Of a DNA stretch of 64,000 nucleotides, positions 1 to 10,162 are shown piece after piece. Source of the DNA: Ctenosaura bakeri (lineage: Eukaryota > Chordata > Lepidosauria > Squamata > Iguanidae); NCBI GenBank assembly GCA_948474755.1, contig CAOLHI010001306.1:336997-400996 (forward strand), read 5' to 3'. The position numbers were made by a program, and so were the translations under genes. Numbering within the stretch: the first letter of the stretch is position 1; every line of letters begins with the position of its first letter. Under the pieces are notes generated by a model, which worked only from the letters and a program-made list of their open reading frames with translations, was not told the origin of the DNA and made no database searches.

Positions 1-501
1 TGCTCCCATGTTAACAAATCTTTATGTTCTTATTCATCAGTCAACTGAACTGTGGACCAGTTGGTTTGGACAACTGTCCACAATGATCATGACAATGTAC
101 TGGCTACCCCTAGCTCAACCCGCAGATTATTCACAGTTTGTTTGTTTGTTTGTTTAATATTTCCCTTCTTCCCCAGCATAAGACCCAAAGTAGTTAGGGA
201 TATTCTGCTAGTTCTTTTCTGTCATTTATGCAGAGAGTGGTAATGTTTACAAAACTATTGTGAGAAATTTTGATTTGAGTTGGCTTCAGTTTAAATTAAA
301 AGTAGGTGAAGCATGATGCTTATGAATACCTGATGAAACAGGCTCCAAAGTGTGCAATAGGAAATAAATATGCAGGTAGGAATCATAATTGCTCCTTCCC
401 CCAAGTGAAACCAGTGGCCGGTCCATGACTGTGGAGATTTTGGGGGTGTCTGGGTCACCATATCATACTATTCCCACCAATGGGTGTAGGCCTGAATCTT
501 T
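1..501. other. Unannotated stretch, no gene seen
   Basis: No recognisable repeat or coding exon. A short (TTTG)n run lies near 137-156. The open frames here are short, lack family resemblance and look like chance. Confidence 0.5.
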
Positions 502-702
502 GGCCATTTCTGCACTAGATTGTGTAGTGCTATTATTCCACTTTCAACATCCTATGGAATCCTGGGGTTTGCAGTTTAGGGAGGGGCATTTAGAATTCTC
601 AGCCAAGGAGCTCTTTGGCCTCAGTAAACTACAAACCCCAGAATTCCAAAGGATGTTGAAAGTGGAATAATAGCACTATAACAGTCTAGTACAGAAATGA
701 CC
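502..702 (+). mobile_element. MITE family A (PIF/Harbinger-like), complete copy
   Basis: About 200 bp, starting GGCCATTTCTGCAC and ending in the near reverse complement (GTACAGAAATGACC). The outer arms (CTATTATTCCACTTTCAAC... and ...GTTGAAAGTGGAATAATAG) and the inner arms (AATCCTGGGGTTTGCAGTTT against AAACTACAAACCCCAGAATT) make almost the whole element a palindrome. It is flanked by TTT on both sides, fitting a 3-bp target duplication. It has no coding capacity. Family assignment rests on TIR and TSD length only. Confidence 0.85.
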
Positions 703-1204
703 TTTGTTTCCTTCATAACTGTGGAAAGATCACCATTTACAGTGGTTAGGGGAAAATCACTATTTATAGTGGTTATAGTGGAAATCAGGCATTAAGTGTT
801 ACTAGATGGCTTCTTTGGCTACACTTTCACACTATGTCCTTTGCTTCCAGTTCTGGACCTTACTGGATGACCTGCACATGGTCGGCTACATTCTTGAACG
901 TCATAGATTCACCATGATTCTTCTGATTTTTTTGAAATTCCCTTTCTAGCTTCCCATCTTTCTCCTCCTTGTTCCTCTCAAAAAAGTTTCAGCTTTCTAT
1001 AAGTACCTCAAGGGCAAATTTGTTTGTTTGTTAGAAATTCAACAAGGACACCTAAAAAGGCCTCATATATGAACCCTACTGTTGTTTTGTAGAAATTTGC
1101 CCTACCTTTCAATGTCAACACCACCACTACCACCACCAATTTTTTCAATGAGTGTAGGAGAAACAAAAGGTTTGCCCATCCAGGAAACTGGTAATTAGTC
1201 TTTA
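703..1204. other. Unannotated AT-rich stretch
   Basis: Nothing recognised. Near 733-780 a motif like TTTACAGTGGTTA / TTTATAGTGGTTA is repeated twice in tandem. No coding signal. Confidence 0.4.
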
Positions 1205-1397
1205 AGAGCCACTGTAGTGTTTTGGTTTGAACATTGGACTCCCAGCCTGGAGACAAGGATCTGATTCTATGCTCGGCCATGGAATCCTACTTTGGGCACA
1301 TGACACACTCAGCCCCAGAAAACCCCATGATAACTTTGCCTTAGGGTCACCATAAGTTGCAAATGACTTGAAGGCACAGAAAAACAACAGGAGCAGA
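1205..1397 (+). mobile_element. Sauria-type SINE with BovB-like tail
   Basis: The head carries GTTTGAACATTGGACTCC, then a body resembling GCTCGGCCATGGAA, then the tail GGGTCACCATAAGTTGC plus GACTTGAAGGCACAGA and an ACAACA-type end. This head-body-tail order is the Sauria SINE design, where the 3' end matches the BovB LINE that mobilises it. It is moderately diverged, with the middle shortened. Confidence 0.8.
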
Positions 1398-1427
1398 AAC
1401 AATGAGCCTTTAACACTCTGAGTGTAG

Positions 1428-1854
1428 GGCCCTTTCCACACCCTACCTTTGTCTCAGTGGCATCTGGTGACAACAATGGCAGCGGCTCCCCTGGTAGGGG
1501 AGCATGATGGAGCACTCCCCTCTGCACCGGCTGCCTCCAAGATTGAGGAAACATGACAGCTATGCCTCTTCCTGTTACAGTGCAGCTGGGTACTGTCCCA
1601 GGCTGTGCTGGGGCAGAAAGCACAGCCATTGTGTTTCCAGGGCATCCACAGAGAAGGTAAGTGTGGGTACGTGGCAGGAGGGCAATGCAATCCCTGGACA
1701 TTGCTGGGGAAAACCTGTCAAGGATTTGCAGTGCAAATCATGCCTCCTGGAGACAGAAGGGACGGGATCAGGATGACATTATGCATGAGCATTGTCCCAG
1801 TCCTGTCCTTCTCCCATCTCCATGGTGGATTGACTGCATTGAGTGGAAAGGGCC
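1428..1854. mobile_element. MITE with GGCCCTTTCC termini (Harbinger-like, family B-related)
   Basis: Ends are GGCCCTTTCCACAC and GTGGAAAGGGCC, a clean inverted pair, flanked by TAG (left) and TAA (right), so a likely 3-bp duplication with one change. The interior is GC-rich compared with its surroundings and contains a CAGTGCAGCTGGG...CCCAGGCTGTGCTG hairpin that also occurs in the copies at 3795-4214 and 19281-19671. The overlapping open frames in this block are chance frames in GC-rich sequence. Confidence 0.75.
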
Positions 1855-2019
1855 TAAATTTCTGTTTGTAGTTAATGTTCAAGGGGACTGGGCTTTACAG
1901 AATTGTGCTGTAATATCTAACAGTGTTTTGTTATGTTCTTAGCTAAATTTTTAAAACTAGTTTTAATTTTATGGATAATTGAATGATATATTCAACTTTT
2001 GTATTTGGTATTTTTGTTT
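1855..2019. other. Short unannotated AT-rich spacer
   Basis: No recognised feature. Confidence 0.4.
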
Positions 2020-2120
2020 TTTTAGCTCAGTCTCTTTTAACTGTTGTAAGCCATGCTGAATCCCAGATGGGAAGAGGTGGAATATATATAAATATAATAG
2101 TAATAGTAATAATAGTGGTA
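2020..2120 (+). mobile_element. LINE 3' tail, L2-like
   Basis: Contains GTTGTAAGCCATGCTGAATC, then GGGAAGAGGTGGAATATATA and an AATAATAGT-type tail. This resembles the common reptile LINE ending (gtaagccgccctgagtc...ataaatataataa). Only the last about 100 bp is recognisable. Confidence 0.5.
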
Positions 2121-2564
2121 AACTAGGTCTGCCACGCCTATTTTTCCTATCAGTCTCCTCATTGTTAACAGTTGTACAGTAGGCAGGTACAGCATTGTCT
2201 TCCTCGTGTTGCATGTGGCCAGGCCTGATGATTAAAGACAATACTTTGCAAATTTCTTCATAAAGGGAATGAAAGGTTTTTCATATATATATGGATAAAA
2301 CAGTACTAACAAATCTGTCCAAACCCTTCCCCAAAGTATTCACTACCAAACTTAGCAAAGAAGATTTTGACTAAACATTATGAAAGAATTTTCTCATTGT
2401 AAGAGCTGATTGATAGCACAATGAACTAACTCAGAAGGTCCTGAAGTACCATTCCTGGAGGTTTCTCAACAGAGGTTACATTGCTACTTCTCAGGGGACT
2501 GGATTCCTTCACTGACAGGGGCTGGACTAAGTCCTTTTGGTGTCTTCTAATGTAACAATTCTAA
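2121..2564. other. Unannotated stretch
   Basis: AT-rich, no recognised repeat or exon. Confidence 0.4.
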
Positions 2565-2755
2565 GGGACTGACCTCATTACATTGTTATAGTGGTATTAT
2601 TCCAATTTCAACATCCTTTGGAATCCTGGGGTTTGCCATATAGAGAGGATTCTCAGCCAGAGAGCAATTCGGCCTCAGTGAACTACAAATCCTAGGATTC
2701 CACAGGATGCTGAAAGTGGAATAATAGCATTATAACGGAGTAGTGCAGAAAGGCT
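2565..2755 (+). mobile_element. MITE family A, older copy
   Basis: The inner and outer arms of family A are clear (TATTATTCCAATTTCAACAT ... GTGGAATAATAGCATTATAA), but the left TIR has decayed to roughly GGGACTGACCTC. The right end AGTAGTGCAGAAAGGC is better kept. No clear target duplication. Confidence 0.75.
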
Positions 2756-3154
2756 CTAAGAGATGGAGCAGGTTTTACAAAAGCTTTCAATATCTGAAAA
2801 GGGCAATTAGAATGGAGAAGAGCTCTTACATTGTGGGACTGGTTTCACCATTAGCCCTGTTCTCCATAATGGCTGCTTGTGATCATAATCTATTTTTTTT
2901 ATATTCTTGGAACAGATATGAGTTGCAGATATTTGGAACAGTCAGATTCTTTGTGTGCTTAAACATTTTGTTAAACATTCTTACACTTTGTTTTAAGAGA
3001 AAACTGTTAGTGCCAGTTTTCCTAACATATACTTCTCTAGAAGCCAACTCAAGAAATTCTGTTGAAGAAACAAGAAATTCTGCATATAGTGGGCAGAGAT
3101 CCTTCAGCAGTGAGCATCATATTTTGGAGAGGGAGATTACGCAGCTTTCCCTAA
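2756..3154. other. Unannotated stretch with an open frame of about 160 codons
   Basis: A plus-strand frame runs through 2743-3228 but begins and ends inside MITE copies and shows no domain. I treat it as a chance frame. Confidence 0.45.
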
Positions 3155-3250
3155 GGCCATTTCCACACTGTTATAGTGCTATTATTCCATTTTCAACATC
3201 CTATGGAATCCTGGGATTTGCAGTTTAGGGAGGGGTATTTTGAATTATAT
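3155..3250 (+). mobile_element. MITE family A, left half only
   Basis: Starts GGCCATTTCCACACTG after TAA and is readable to the GCAGTTTAGGGAGGGG segment, where similarity stops. The right half is missing, so this is a truncated copy. Confidence 0.75.
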
Positions 3251-3445
3251 CCCAGGTGTCTTCCAGGACTGACATTTAGGGCAGTTCACAATATGACTGA
3301 AAAACAGCACTCAAACCACAATGAGTAAGAACCTACAGGATGCTTGTCTAGACTCATACACAGTAGTTATGTTACATTCCTTTTCTAAGAATACCAACAT
3401 TAGACAACCAGTGATGCATTTGCCAGTATTTCTATGGGGAGGATT

Positions 3446-3530
3446 GGGTTTTTAATGTTTTTAATGTATTTAATGTAATTTAATGTATATTGTTGTTTGC
3501 CGCCTCGATCCATGGGAGAGGCGGGATAGA

Positions 3531-3532
<2 letters not shown>
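3446..3532 (+). mobile_element. L2-type LINE 3' end
   Basis: Contains GTTTGCCGCCTCGATCCATG and GGAGAGGCGGGATAGAAAT followed by an AAT run. The same motif closes the long L2 copy on the minus strand (22203-22240) and the tRNA SINE at 49312-49540. Only the 3' UTR end is present. Confidence 0.75.
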
Positions 3533-3573
<41 letters not shown>

Positions 3574-3578
3574 TATTA

Positions 3579-3613
<35 letters not shown>

Positions 3614-3620
3614 TATTATG
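3530..3620. repeat. Converging (AAT)n / (ATT)n microsatellite
   Basis: About 14 AAT units run directly into about 14 ATT units, giving two arms of roughly 40 bp that are reverse complements. The AAT part is the tail of the L2 end before it. The ATT part may be an expanded fold-back or the tail of an opposite LINE end. Confidence 0.9.
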
Positions 3621-3729
3621 TCTCATTATGCAATGGGGAGGGCACATTTGAATGAAATGGGACATTGAAGACTCTGATGGAAAGTTATGTACCATCCAGT
3701 AATGTACAATTGCAAGGCTAATGTGCTCT

Positions 3730-3757
3730 CAGTTAGTCCCAACTAGAGTAAACTCTG
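3730..3757 (+). mobile_element. Fragment related to the GGCCTGAATC fold-back MITE
   Basis: TTAGTCCCAACTAGAGTAAA matches, in reverse complement, one arm of the MITE at 54334-54462. It is too short for a firm call. Confidence 0.35.
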
Positions 3758-3794
3758 TTTGTGTGATGCTTGTGCCAGTGTGGTATAGAGGTCG

Positions 3795-4214
3795 GGGCCC
3801 TTTTCACATGGTATTTCCCATGCAAAAGGGCCCCTGGAGCATTGCCGACTGCGAGGAGCAGTCCACATGATGCACTTGCAGTCGCGCAATGCTCCAGGGG
3901 ATGGCAGGCGCTGACCGTGCACTATTTCATTTTTGGTTGTGAGCTGAAAATGGTGCATGATCGCACATCACTCCAGGGCCCTGCGCACACTTGCTGTGTG
4001 TGCAGAGCTCTGGAGCCGTGGCACTCGTGCTTCCTGCCCCAGTGCAGCCTGGGAAAATCCCAGGCTGCACTGTGGAAGGAAGAGGAGGGGCTCTCGCATG
4101 AGCAGGCAGCAGCTGCAGAGCTGAAGGAACCAGAACGCGAGAGCCTCTCAGAAGAGGTTGCTCGCGTGATCCCTGCACTGCAGCTCCACAAAAAAGTGAG
4201 TTGCAGAAAGGGCC
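3795..4214 (+). mobile_element. MITE family B (GGGCCCTTTTCACAT termini)
   Basis: Starts GGGCCCTTTTCACATGG, ends GTTGCAGAAAGGGCC. It contains the strong hairpin GTGCAGCCTGGGA-AAA-TCCCAGGCTGCAC near 4042-4075. The same element lies in opposite orientation at 19281-19671. GC content is much higher than in the neighbours. It is inserted in the head of the Sauria SINE. The flanking triplets are TCG and TGA, so the duplication is only partly preserved. Open frames across it are chance frames. Confidence 0.75.
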
Positions 4215-4507
4215 TGAGTGTTGAACTAGGATATTGAGAGGCCAAGGTTTAAATCCCTGCTCAGCCATGAAAGCCTGCTAGGCAATGGGAAACCCTGTCT
4301 CAACAAATCTTGTAGGGCAGTTGTTCTTAACTTTTTTTTTTAACCAGAGACCCCCTTTTGTTGCCACAGACCCCCCCAACCCCCTCCCAAGACTTGTCTC
4401 GAGATTTAAAATTCTAAAATGCATCAAATATTTATTTAAAGTTGTTCATCAAGGGTGTTGAAATTAAGACAAAAGGGAGAAATAAGTAAAGACACATTTT
4501 ACTCAAA

Positions 4508-4709
4508 AGCCATTTCCACACTACATTGATATAGTGCTATTATTCCACTTCCAATATTCCATGGAATCCTGGGGTTTGCAGTTTAGGGAGGGGCATTCAG
4601 AATTCTCAGCCAGAAAGCTCTTTGGCCTCAGTAAACTACAAACCCCGGAATTACATAGGAAGTTGAAAGTGGAATGACAGCACTATAACAGTGTAGGGCA
4701 AAAATGGTC
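4508..4709 (+). mobile_element. MITE family A nested in the hAT element
   Basis: Both arms of family A are intact (ATTATTCCACTTCCAATATT ... AGTTGAAAGTGGAATGACAG). Ends are AGCCATTTCCACAC and CAAAAATGGTC. The target duplication is not clear. Confidence 0.8.
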
Positions 4710-4859
4710 AGTCATTGGAGGGAAAGGGAAGACTTTTCTCCTGCTTCTTCCCATGAGTTTATGGCTGGACTGGATTGAACAGCAATGCACAGGCTCAGCC
4801 AGCCAGCCAGCCTGCCCTTGGTTCCTCTCAGGTGGACACTCTGTTGTGGGGAGGAGACA

Positions 4860-5061
4860 GACCATTTCCATACTACACTGTTATAATGCTATTATTCCAC
4901 TTTCAACTTTCTATGGAATCCTGGGGTTTGCAGTTTAGGGAGGGGCCTTTATAATTCTCACCCAGAGAGCTCTTTGGTCTCAGTAAACTACAAACCCCAG
5001 AATTCCACAGAATGTTGAAAGTGGAATAATAACACTATAATAGTGTAGGGAATAAATGACC
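4860..5061 (+). mobile_element. MITE family A nested in the hAT element, second copy
   Basis: Full-length arms, ends GACCATTTCCATACTACAC and GGGAATAAATGACC. Left flank ACA, right flank TTA, so the duplication is not preserved or the edge is mutated. It lies 150 bp after the first nested copy in the same orientation. Confidence 0.8.
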
Positions 5062-5268
5062 TTAGTCTGAACAGCCTTTGAAGCTTCATGGATATGCTGT
5101 AGGGACATCATGGCCTCTGGGGGTCCATAGATCCAGGTGAAGAACCACTATTGTAGAGAAAACCTCATGATAAGTTTACTTTACTGTCACCATAGGTTGG
5201 AAATGACTGTATGGCACACAACAACAGGAGATCCCATTCAATTAATTCTTATATCATGAGTTGACATA

Positions 5269-5463
5269 TTGTTGTTTGTTGTTGGGTGTCTCCAAGTTGT
5301 TTCTGATTTATGATCACCCTGAGGCAAAGCTATCACAGAGTTTTCTGGAGCTGAGAATGTGTGATGCTCACAAGGTCACCCAGTAGGTTTCCATGGCCAA
5401 ATGGGGAACAGAACCCTGATCTCCAGGGTCATAGGCCAATATTTAGGTCACTAGACCAATCTA
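5269..5463 (-). mobile_element. Sauria SINE, nearly complete
   Basis: Read on the minus strand it has the head (GTCTAGTGACCTAAATATTGG), the CATGGAAACCTACTGGGTGA body, TCAGCTCCAGAAAACTC, the tail GGGTGATCATAAATCAG and an ACAACAAACAACAA end. It lies 40 bp from the tail of the split SINE and in opposite orientation. Confidence 0.8.
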
Positions 5464-6231
5464 GATCTTAGTGCTGACATATAAGTATATTCAATTGATC
5501 TAGTGGGTGTACTCCAGTTGGATCTGGCTGTCCCACTTAAGGCAGGAGAGTGCTCAGGTGAGCACATCTACAACCAATAGGAACCAGCAGGAAAAAATAA
5601 GGTCAGGTCCAAGACCTACAAAGAATTGTAAGCAGAACTGTGGCCCAGGCTGTCCAAGATAGAGAGAAAGAGAGAGAGAAAAAAACAAAACAAAACTCCT
5701 GAACAGAGACCAAAGCCAAGGGAGAAGTTGCCAGAAATTGTAGTCCAAAGGCAAGTGCTGAAGTTCTGACATTCAGAAAGCCACCAATGCCAGACAGGAT
5801 TGTACAGAAGTTTGGGAGTTGTTGCCTACAGCCGTGGGCAGAACTGATTTACAGCCAGCAGTTAATCAGCCCAGCTGGCCTGATTAACACAATGTCCTGT
5901 ATTTAAAGTGAACCTTTTGCTCTCAGTGTGTAAATTTATGTCACTCGACAGGGTGAAGTGCCTCTGACTCTCCAGAATTACAGCTGTTGCCTGCAGCGAA
6001 CCTGTGCCATGACAGGACTGACAACCTCCTCTGGCTCTAGCTGGAGTTCATAACCTTTGTTCTCTTCTTCTCTTTCTTCATCTGAGGAGACCTCCTCCTG
6101 GTAGAGCATGGTATCAACAGGACAATTTAGGCCCATGTGAAATGGTTACACCACACCTTAAATAAAATGAATGGACTAGTATACACCAGTGAGAACTGGG
6201 TGCTTCGTATGATTGTAACTGCCAAATCTCA
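5464..6231. other. Unannotated stretch, possibly LTR-derived
   Basis: Contains a purine tract (5660-5690) and a TATTTAAAG box near 5903-5911 followed by a GC-richer, CT-containing segment, loosely like the promoter region of the LTR-like insert at 34238-34770. I could not define ends, so this is only a hint. Confidence 0.25.
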
Positions 6232-6679
6232 GGCCCTTTCCACACGTGGGAAAGGAACCGCGCAAAAATGGGACTCACCAGACTTCTTCTGCGTCCAGGT
6301 GAGTCCGTCAGGATGAGGAGCAGTGCGAGCTCATCACTCCGCACTGCTCCAGTGTCCAAAATGGTGGCTTCCACCAACTGGAGAAGCTCGCCAGCCTAAA
6401 GTCCACCCCCGGCAGATCTGCAGGCACACATTAGTGTGCACCTGCAAATCTGCACCGGAGCGCAGCGACAGAGCGACACGGGGTCACGCACTCCATGCTT
6501 TTTAAAAACCTCTTAAAAGAGGTTTTTAAAAGCAGGCTGCGCAACCAGTTCCAGTCACTCCGGAGCAGACTTAGGTGCGGAACTATGAAAAGTAGTCTGC
6601 CCCAGTCCACTCCAGGGTGCAGAAAACCTCCGTTGGAGGTCGCTCTGCACCGTTTTAATAGGCCAGTGCGGAAAGGGCC
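6232..6679 (-). mobile_element. MITE family C (Harbinger-like)
   Basis: Ends GGCCCTTTCCACACGTGG and GTGCGGAAAGGGCC, flanked by TCA and TTA (3 bp, one change). Interior landmarks shared with 11413-11880 and 15791-16237: a TTTTAAAAACCTC / GAGGTTTTTAAAA palindrome, GCAGATCTGC-type repeats, a CTTCCACCAACTGGAGAAG segment and a GTAGTCTGCC block. The order is reversed relative to the other two copies, hence minus. Confidence 0.8.
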
Positions 6680-8766
6680 TTAGTCTTCCTTACTTGTCTG
6701 TCTCCTAGAAAAAGTCTTACGTACTAGTCTCTTGAGTTTTGCAGACATACTTGTACTCCTTTATCTGCAAGACTTCTAAAACAATATAATAGTCATTTGG
6801 AGGCCATGTGTCTATCTTCTGGGCCTCGTTTTAGTTTAGCTTTCATTTTTTCCCCAGATTTTATGTTGGATAGGGCTTTCTTTTTATTTCCTTATTTATT
6901 GTTTTATGTGTTTAAATTGTGTGTTTAATATTTTTTTTAAATAAAATAAAACAAATATCTGTCACTGCAATATTCTTTTGCATTTCTAGACCTCTTGTGA
7001 AAATTTCACAAAGGGTTTTTTTTTTTTAAAAAAAAGGAGGTTATTTTTGTACATAAATAATAGCAAAAATGTTGTGTTTTGTGGAAAACACAATGTTTTG
7101 TGTGAAGCTTTTCCAAAAATGTCCCCAAATGCAAAAAATAAAATGCAGAAAAATTCTCATAATTTCACCCTGCAAGAAAAAAAAATGGATATTTTTATTC
7201 TTACATCCAAGAATAAAATAAATGAAGGTTTGCATCTCTAATGCAGAATCATGTGGAGAGTTTCCATATTCAGAGAAGGCTTTACACAAGAAAGTAGCTG
7301 TCCATGCAAGGAGATCACACTGGAATAGGTGAGGTTAAAGCACTCCACGCCCTTATGACTTTACTTTCTAAAGCAGTTACGAAAGCCTGAGTAGGTCTCT
7401 TGTAGTTTAGAATCCCCGAAAAAGGTTCTTGTAATGGAGTGAAATATGGACAGGCTTTACCTGTACCTGTTGAATATGTCTGGGGCAAACTGGAAGAATT
7501 TCATTTCATTTCCTATTTAGAATCATTTATCAGACTTTTCAACTGCCTAATTTCCTGTAGAGGACCTCAGATGAAGGTAGCTATCAAAGAAGACATTTCT
7601 GAAGAATTTCCTCACATTTCCATCTGTCCTTATATTCAGGCTAAGAAGACGTTAAGACTAAAAGTTTCAAACTCAGTTGAAAGTTCATATATTTCCCTAT
7701 CTCTATTCTCAACAGGTCGGGGGGGGGAAGGAACCTGAAACCCACCAGCTGCCTTCAGTTCAAAATTTCTTTCTCCATCCCTGTATTCTTCTTTTTCCCT
7801 AACCTACATCTTGGCAGATTTCTCTGGAATGTTCTGAATATGGAATATTGGGGAAAGTAACAAACTCAGCAAATAGTATGCATACTGGAACAGAATAGTG
7901 TGGTACCAACACAACTCTTCCCCTATATGCACCATTTACAGGGAGTTGTTGTTGTTACATTCCTTAACACTCCATATCCAGAAAATTCCCAAGAAATTCA
8001 CATTTATCTCCTATACAGTCTCTCCCATTAAGAGACACTTTCTTGGCTACATTGAGGGATTTATCAGTAATCTCCTGAGGAAAAGGTATGACCTGGCCTC
8101 CATTCATAGCACCCCTTGTTTCTTTTGGCGTATCACATGATATACATTTATCAGAATCTAGTATTCACAGTCCTTTCTGGAACACAGTATGTCTCACAAA
8201 TTGCTTGGAACATTTTGCTTTATCTCTTTAGAAATATAATGTAATCTGGAAGGTAGCCCACTGCAAGTACAGACTCTGCATTACAAAACCCCACATTTAC
8301 ACATTAGACACCAACAATCTCACAGAGGCTAACCTCAAGGTTAGGCAATCTGCTGATGCTAAGGAAATAAAAGCAACAGTTATGAATTACAGTGGAAGAT
8401 AAGTTGTGCTTTTCCAAAAGCAAGACGATGACTCAAGCAATCATTCTGAACACAGAAATGGATCAATTACTACCTGATAATCATGTTTCTCAAAAGCTCT
8501 CTCGTTGCCAGTCCAGGAGCGCATACATTTTGTGCTGGAGTTCGAAAAGCAACTTTTGGAGTCGAGGAACTTTAATATGTCACCCTCAAAACTTTCAACA
8601 AAGCTTAAAATGTGCTTCAGTGTCTGCCTTTCTTTTTGAACAGAGGAGTGGTACATTTTAAAAATCTTTGTCTCATAGGCTGAAATGCTTACCATATATC
8701 CTGCACTTTCAAACTTGGAGCTCAGCAAACCTCACTAATTTTAATGAGGTGTACTAAGGTAAGGAA
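6680..8766. other. Long unannotated AT-rich stretch
   Basis: No recognised transposon or exon. 7020-7220 is A/T-rich and has direct repeats around GAAAAACAC/AAAACACAATG, loosely similar in style to the GCACAGAAAA repeats at 31620-31990 and 53590-53680. Open frames of 60-100 codons show no domain. Confidence 0.4.
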
Positions 8767-8970
8767 GGCCTAAATACCTCAAAGGCATGAGATCCTGTTT
8801 AATCTTGGAAGCTTAGTAGGGTCAACCCAAGTTAATACTTGGATGGGTGCAGTATGCTATATTTCAGAGGAAGAAACTGGCAAAACTGCTTTTGAATATT
8901 CCTTGCCTAGGAAAACTCTAGGAAATTCATGGGGTCACCATAAGTCAACAGCCAACATGAAGGCACACTA
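8767..8970 (+). mobile_element. 5S rRNA-derived SINE with BovB-like tail
   Basis: The first about 110 bp align by eye with 5S rRNA: GAGATCCTGTTTAATCTTGG, AAGCTTAGTAGGGTC, and GTTAATACTTGGATGGG, the internal promoter (box A / box C region). The 3' half has TTGCCTAGGAAAACTCTAGG, GGGTCACCATAAGTCAACAG and ATGAAGGCACAC, the BovB/Sauria-type tail. The tail and the hybrid structure argue against a 5S gene. A family A MITE follows directly. Confidence 0.8.
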
Positions 8971-9173
8971 GGCCATTTCTGCCCTACACTATTATAGTGC
9001 TATTATTCCACTTTCAACATCCTGTGGAATTCTGGGGTTTGTAGTTTACTGAGGCCAAATAGTTCTCTGGCTGAGAATTCAAAATGTTCCTCTCGGAACT
9101 GCAAACCCCAAGATTCCATAGGATGTTGAAAGTGGAATAATAGCACTATAACGGTTTCAGTGTGGAAATGGCC
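8971..9173 (-). mobile_element. MITE family A, complete, reverse orientation
   Basis: Ends GGCCATTTCTGCCCTACAC and AGTGTGGAAATGGCC. The inner arms are in the order TTTGTAGTTTACTGAGGCC ... GAACTGCAAACCCCAAG, that is reversed relative to the copy at 502. Flanks CTA and TTT. It sits exactly at the end of the 5S-headed SINE. Confidence 0.85.
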
Positions 9174-9973
9174 TTTAAGCTAGGGGCATCCTGAGCCCAG
9201 ATGTGTTAACAGGTCTAGAAGGTGAATGTCAACCAACAGTGGCTGTAAGGGTCTTTGTGCACACATAGGAAGGTAAACAAGTGTCACTTTAGTTTTCATT
9301 GCATTTCTCAGAATCCCACAGGTATTCTTGTCCCATTCCAGCTCCATAAATTGTGTGTGTGTGTGTGTGCACGCACGCTCGTATGTTTTGGCAAGAGATT
9401 GCAAACTCAACAAATTTCTTTTCCAGTCCTAATCTCATCACAGACTTACTTTGTGTCTGGTGTTCTTTCTACGGGGATAAACTTTACGTTCCAGGGGAGG
9501 GCAAAATGGGCTTAAAAGGAAGGAGGAGAACTAACATCATACAGAAGTTCAGAAGAAGAGTTCTGGAGTAAGACCAACAGTACTGAGGAGGCAAGAGAGC
9601 ATTATTAAACCATTACTCTTTCTAGTGTAAAAGATTTGGAATTTAAATCTCATTAAAAAAAAACTTTAAAGATTCTGGGTGGATTTTGTATAAAGCCAAG
9701 GCCCAAAAGTTGGAACAGCTGGTGATAGTAGTGAAGCTGGCATATGAAAATATACTGCTTGAAATATTTTAAATAAATTGTGCCTGATCTCTAGAACAAA
9801 TGGGGCAGACTGTGTGTGTGTTGCCATTATGTTTTTAGACCTACTAACTAGAAAAAAATTAGCTTAGCATAGTTAGAGCCAGGTCACATGCTTATAGGTC
9901 AGCTTGTGGTAGTCATGCTATGGTGCTGATGGGCTGCTCCTGGAGGAGTTCAGAATATTTTTACTGAAGCTAA
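9174..9973. other. Unannotated stretch with a (TG)n tract
   Basis: A (TG)n run of about 18 bp lies at 9352-9369. Nothing else recognised. Confidence 0.4.
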
Positions 9974-10162
9974 GGCCATTTCAGCACTACACTGTTATTG
10001 TGCTATTATTTCACTTTCCACATCCTATGGAATCCTGAGGTTTGAAGTATAGGGAGAGTCATTTAGAATTCTCAGCCAGAGAACTCTTTGGTCTCAGTAA
10101 ACTGCAAACCCTAGAATTCCACAGGAGGTTGAAAGTGGAATAACAGCACTGTGGAAATGGTC
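9974..10162 (+). mobile_element. MITE family A with TAA duplication
   Basis: Starts GGCCATTTCAGCACTACAC, ends CTGTGGAAATGGTC. TAA precedes (9971-9973) and follows (10163-10165). The 3' arm is about 12 bp short, so the end is an internally deleted form. Confidence 0.85.

Larger units (their letters stand above)
4318..5150 (+). mobile_element. hAT-type DNA transposon, nonautonomous, carrying two MITEs
   Basis: Left end CAGTTGTTCTTAACTTTT, right end GTGAAGAACCACTA: imperfect inverted termini typical of hAT/Charlie-like elements. It is flanked by TTGTAGGG (4310-4317) and TTGTAGAG (5151-5158), an 8-bp duplication with one change, the hAT hallmark. Removing it restores the surrounding SINE. Two family A MITEs (4508-4709 and 4860-5061) are nested in it. 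No transposase frame is present. Confidence 0.85.
3772..5229 (+). mobile_element. Sauria SINE split by two DNA-transposon insertions
   Basis: Three pieces read as one SINE: head 3772-3794 (GCCAGTGTGGTATAGAGG), body 4215-4317 (TGAGTGTTGAACTAGG ... CTCAGCCATGAAAGC ... AACAAATCTTGTAG), and tail 5151-5229 (GAAAACCTCATGATAAG ... GTCACCATAGGTTGG ... GGCACACAACAACAGG). The gaps are filled by a MITE (3795-4214) and an hAT element (4318-5150). Joining the pieces restores the usual SINE order seen in the copy at 1205. Confidence 0.8.

Noticed and set aside
2743..3228. 161-codon open frame with hydrophobic segments
   Set aside because: It begins and ends in MITE copies and has no family resemblance. 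Long chance frames are expected in 64 kb.
3483..3668. Poly-asparagine / poly-tyrosine open frame
   Set aside because: It is the translation of the AAT/ATT microsatellite. The frame at 22147-22335 has the same origin.
7439..7738. 99-codon open frame
   Set aside because: No recognisable domain; it ends in a poly(G) tract and no splice or promoter context supports it.
8767..8970. Possible 5S rRNA gene
   Set aside because: The 5S-like part is followed by a SINE tail, and four such copies are dispersed. It lacks a T-run terminator directly after the 5S part and has many changes.
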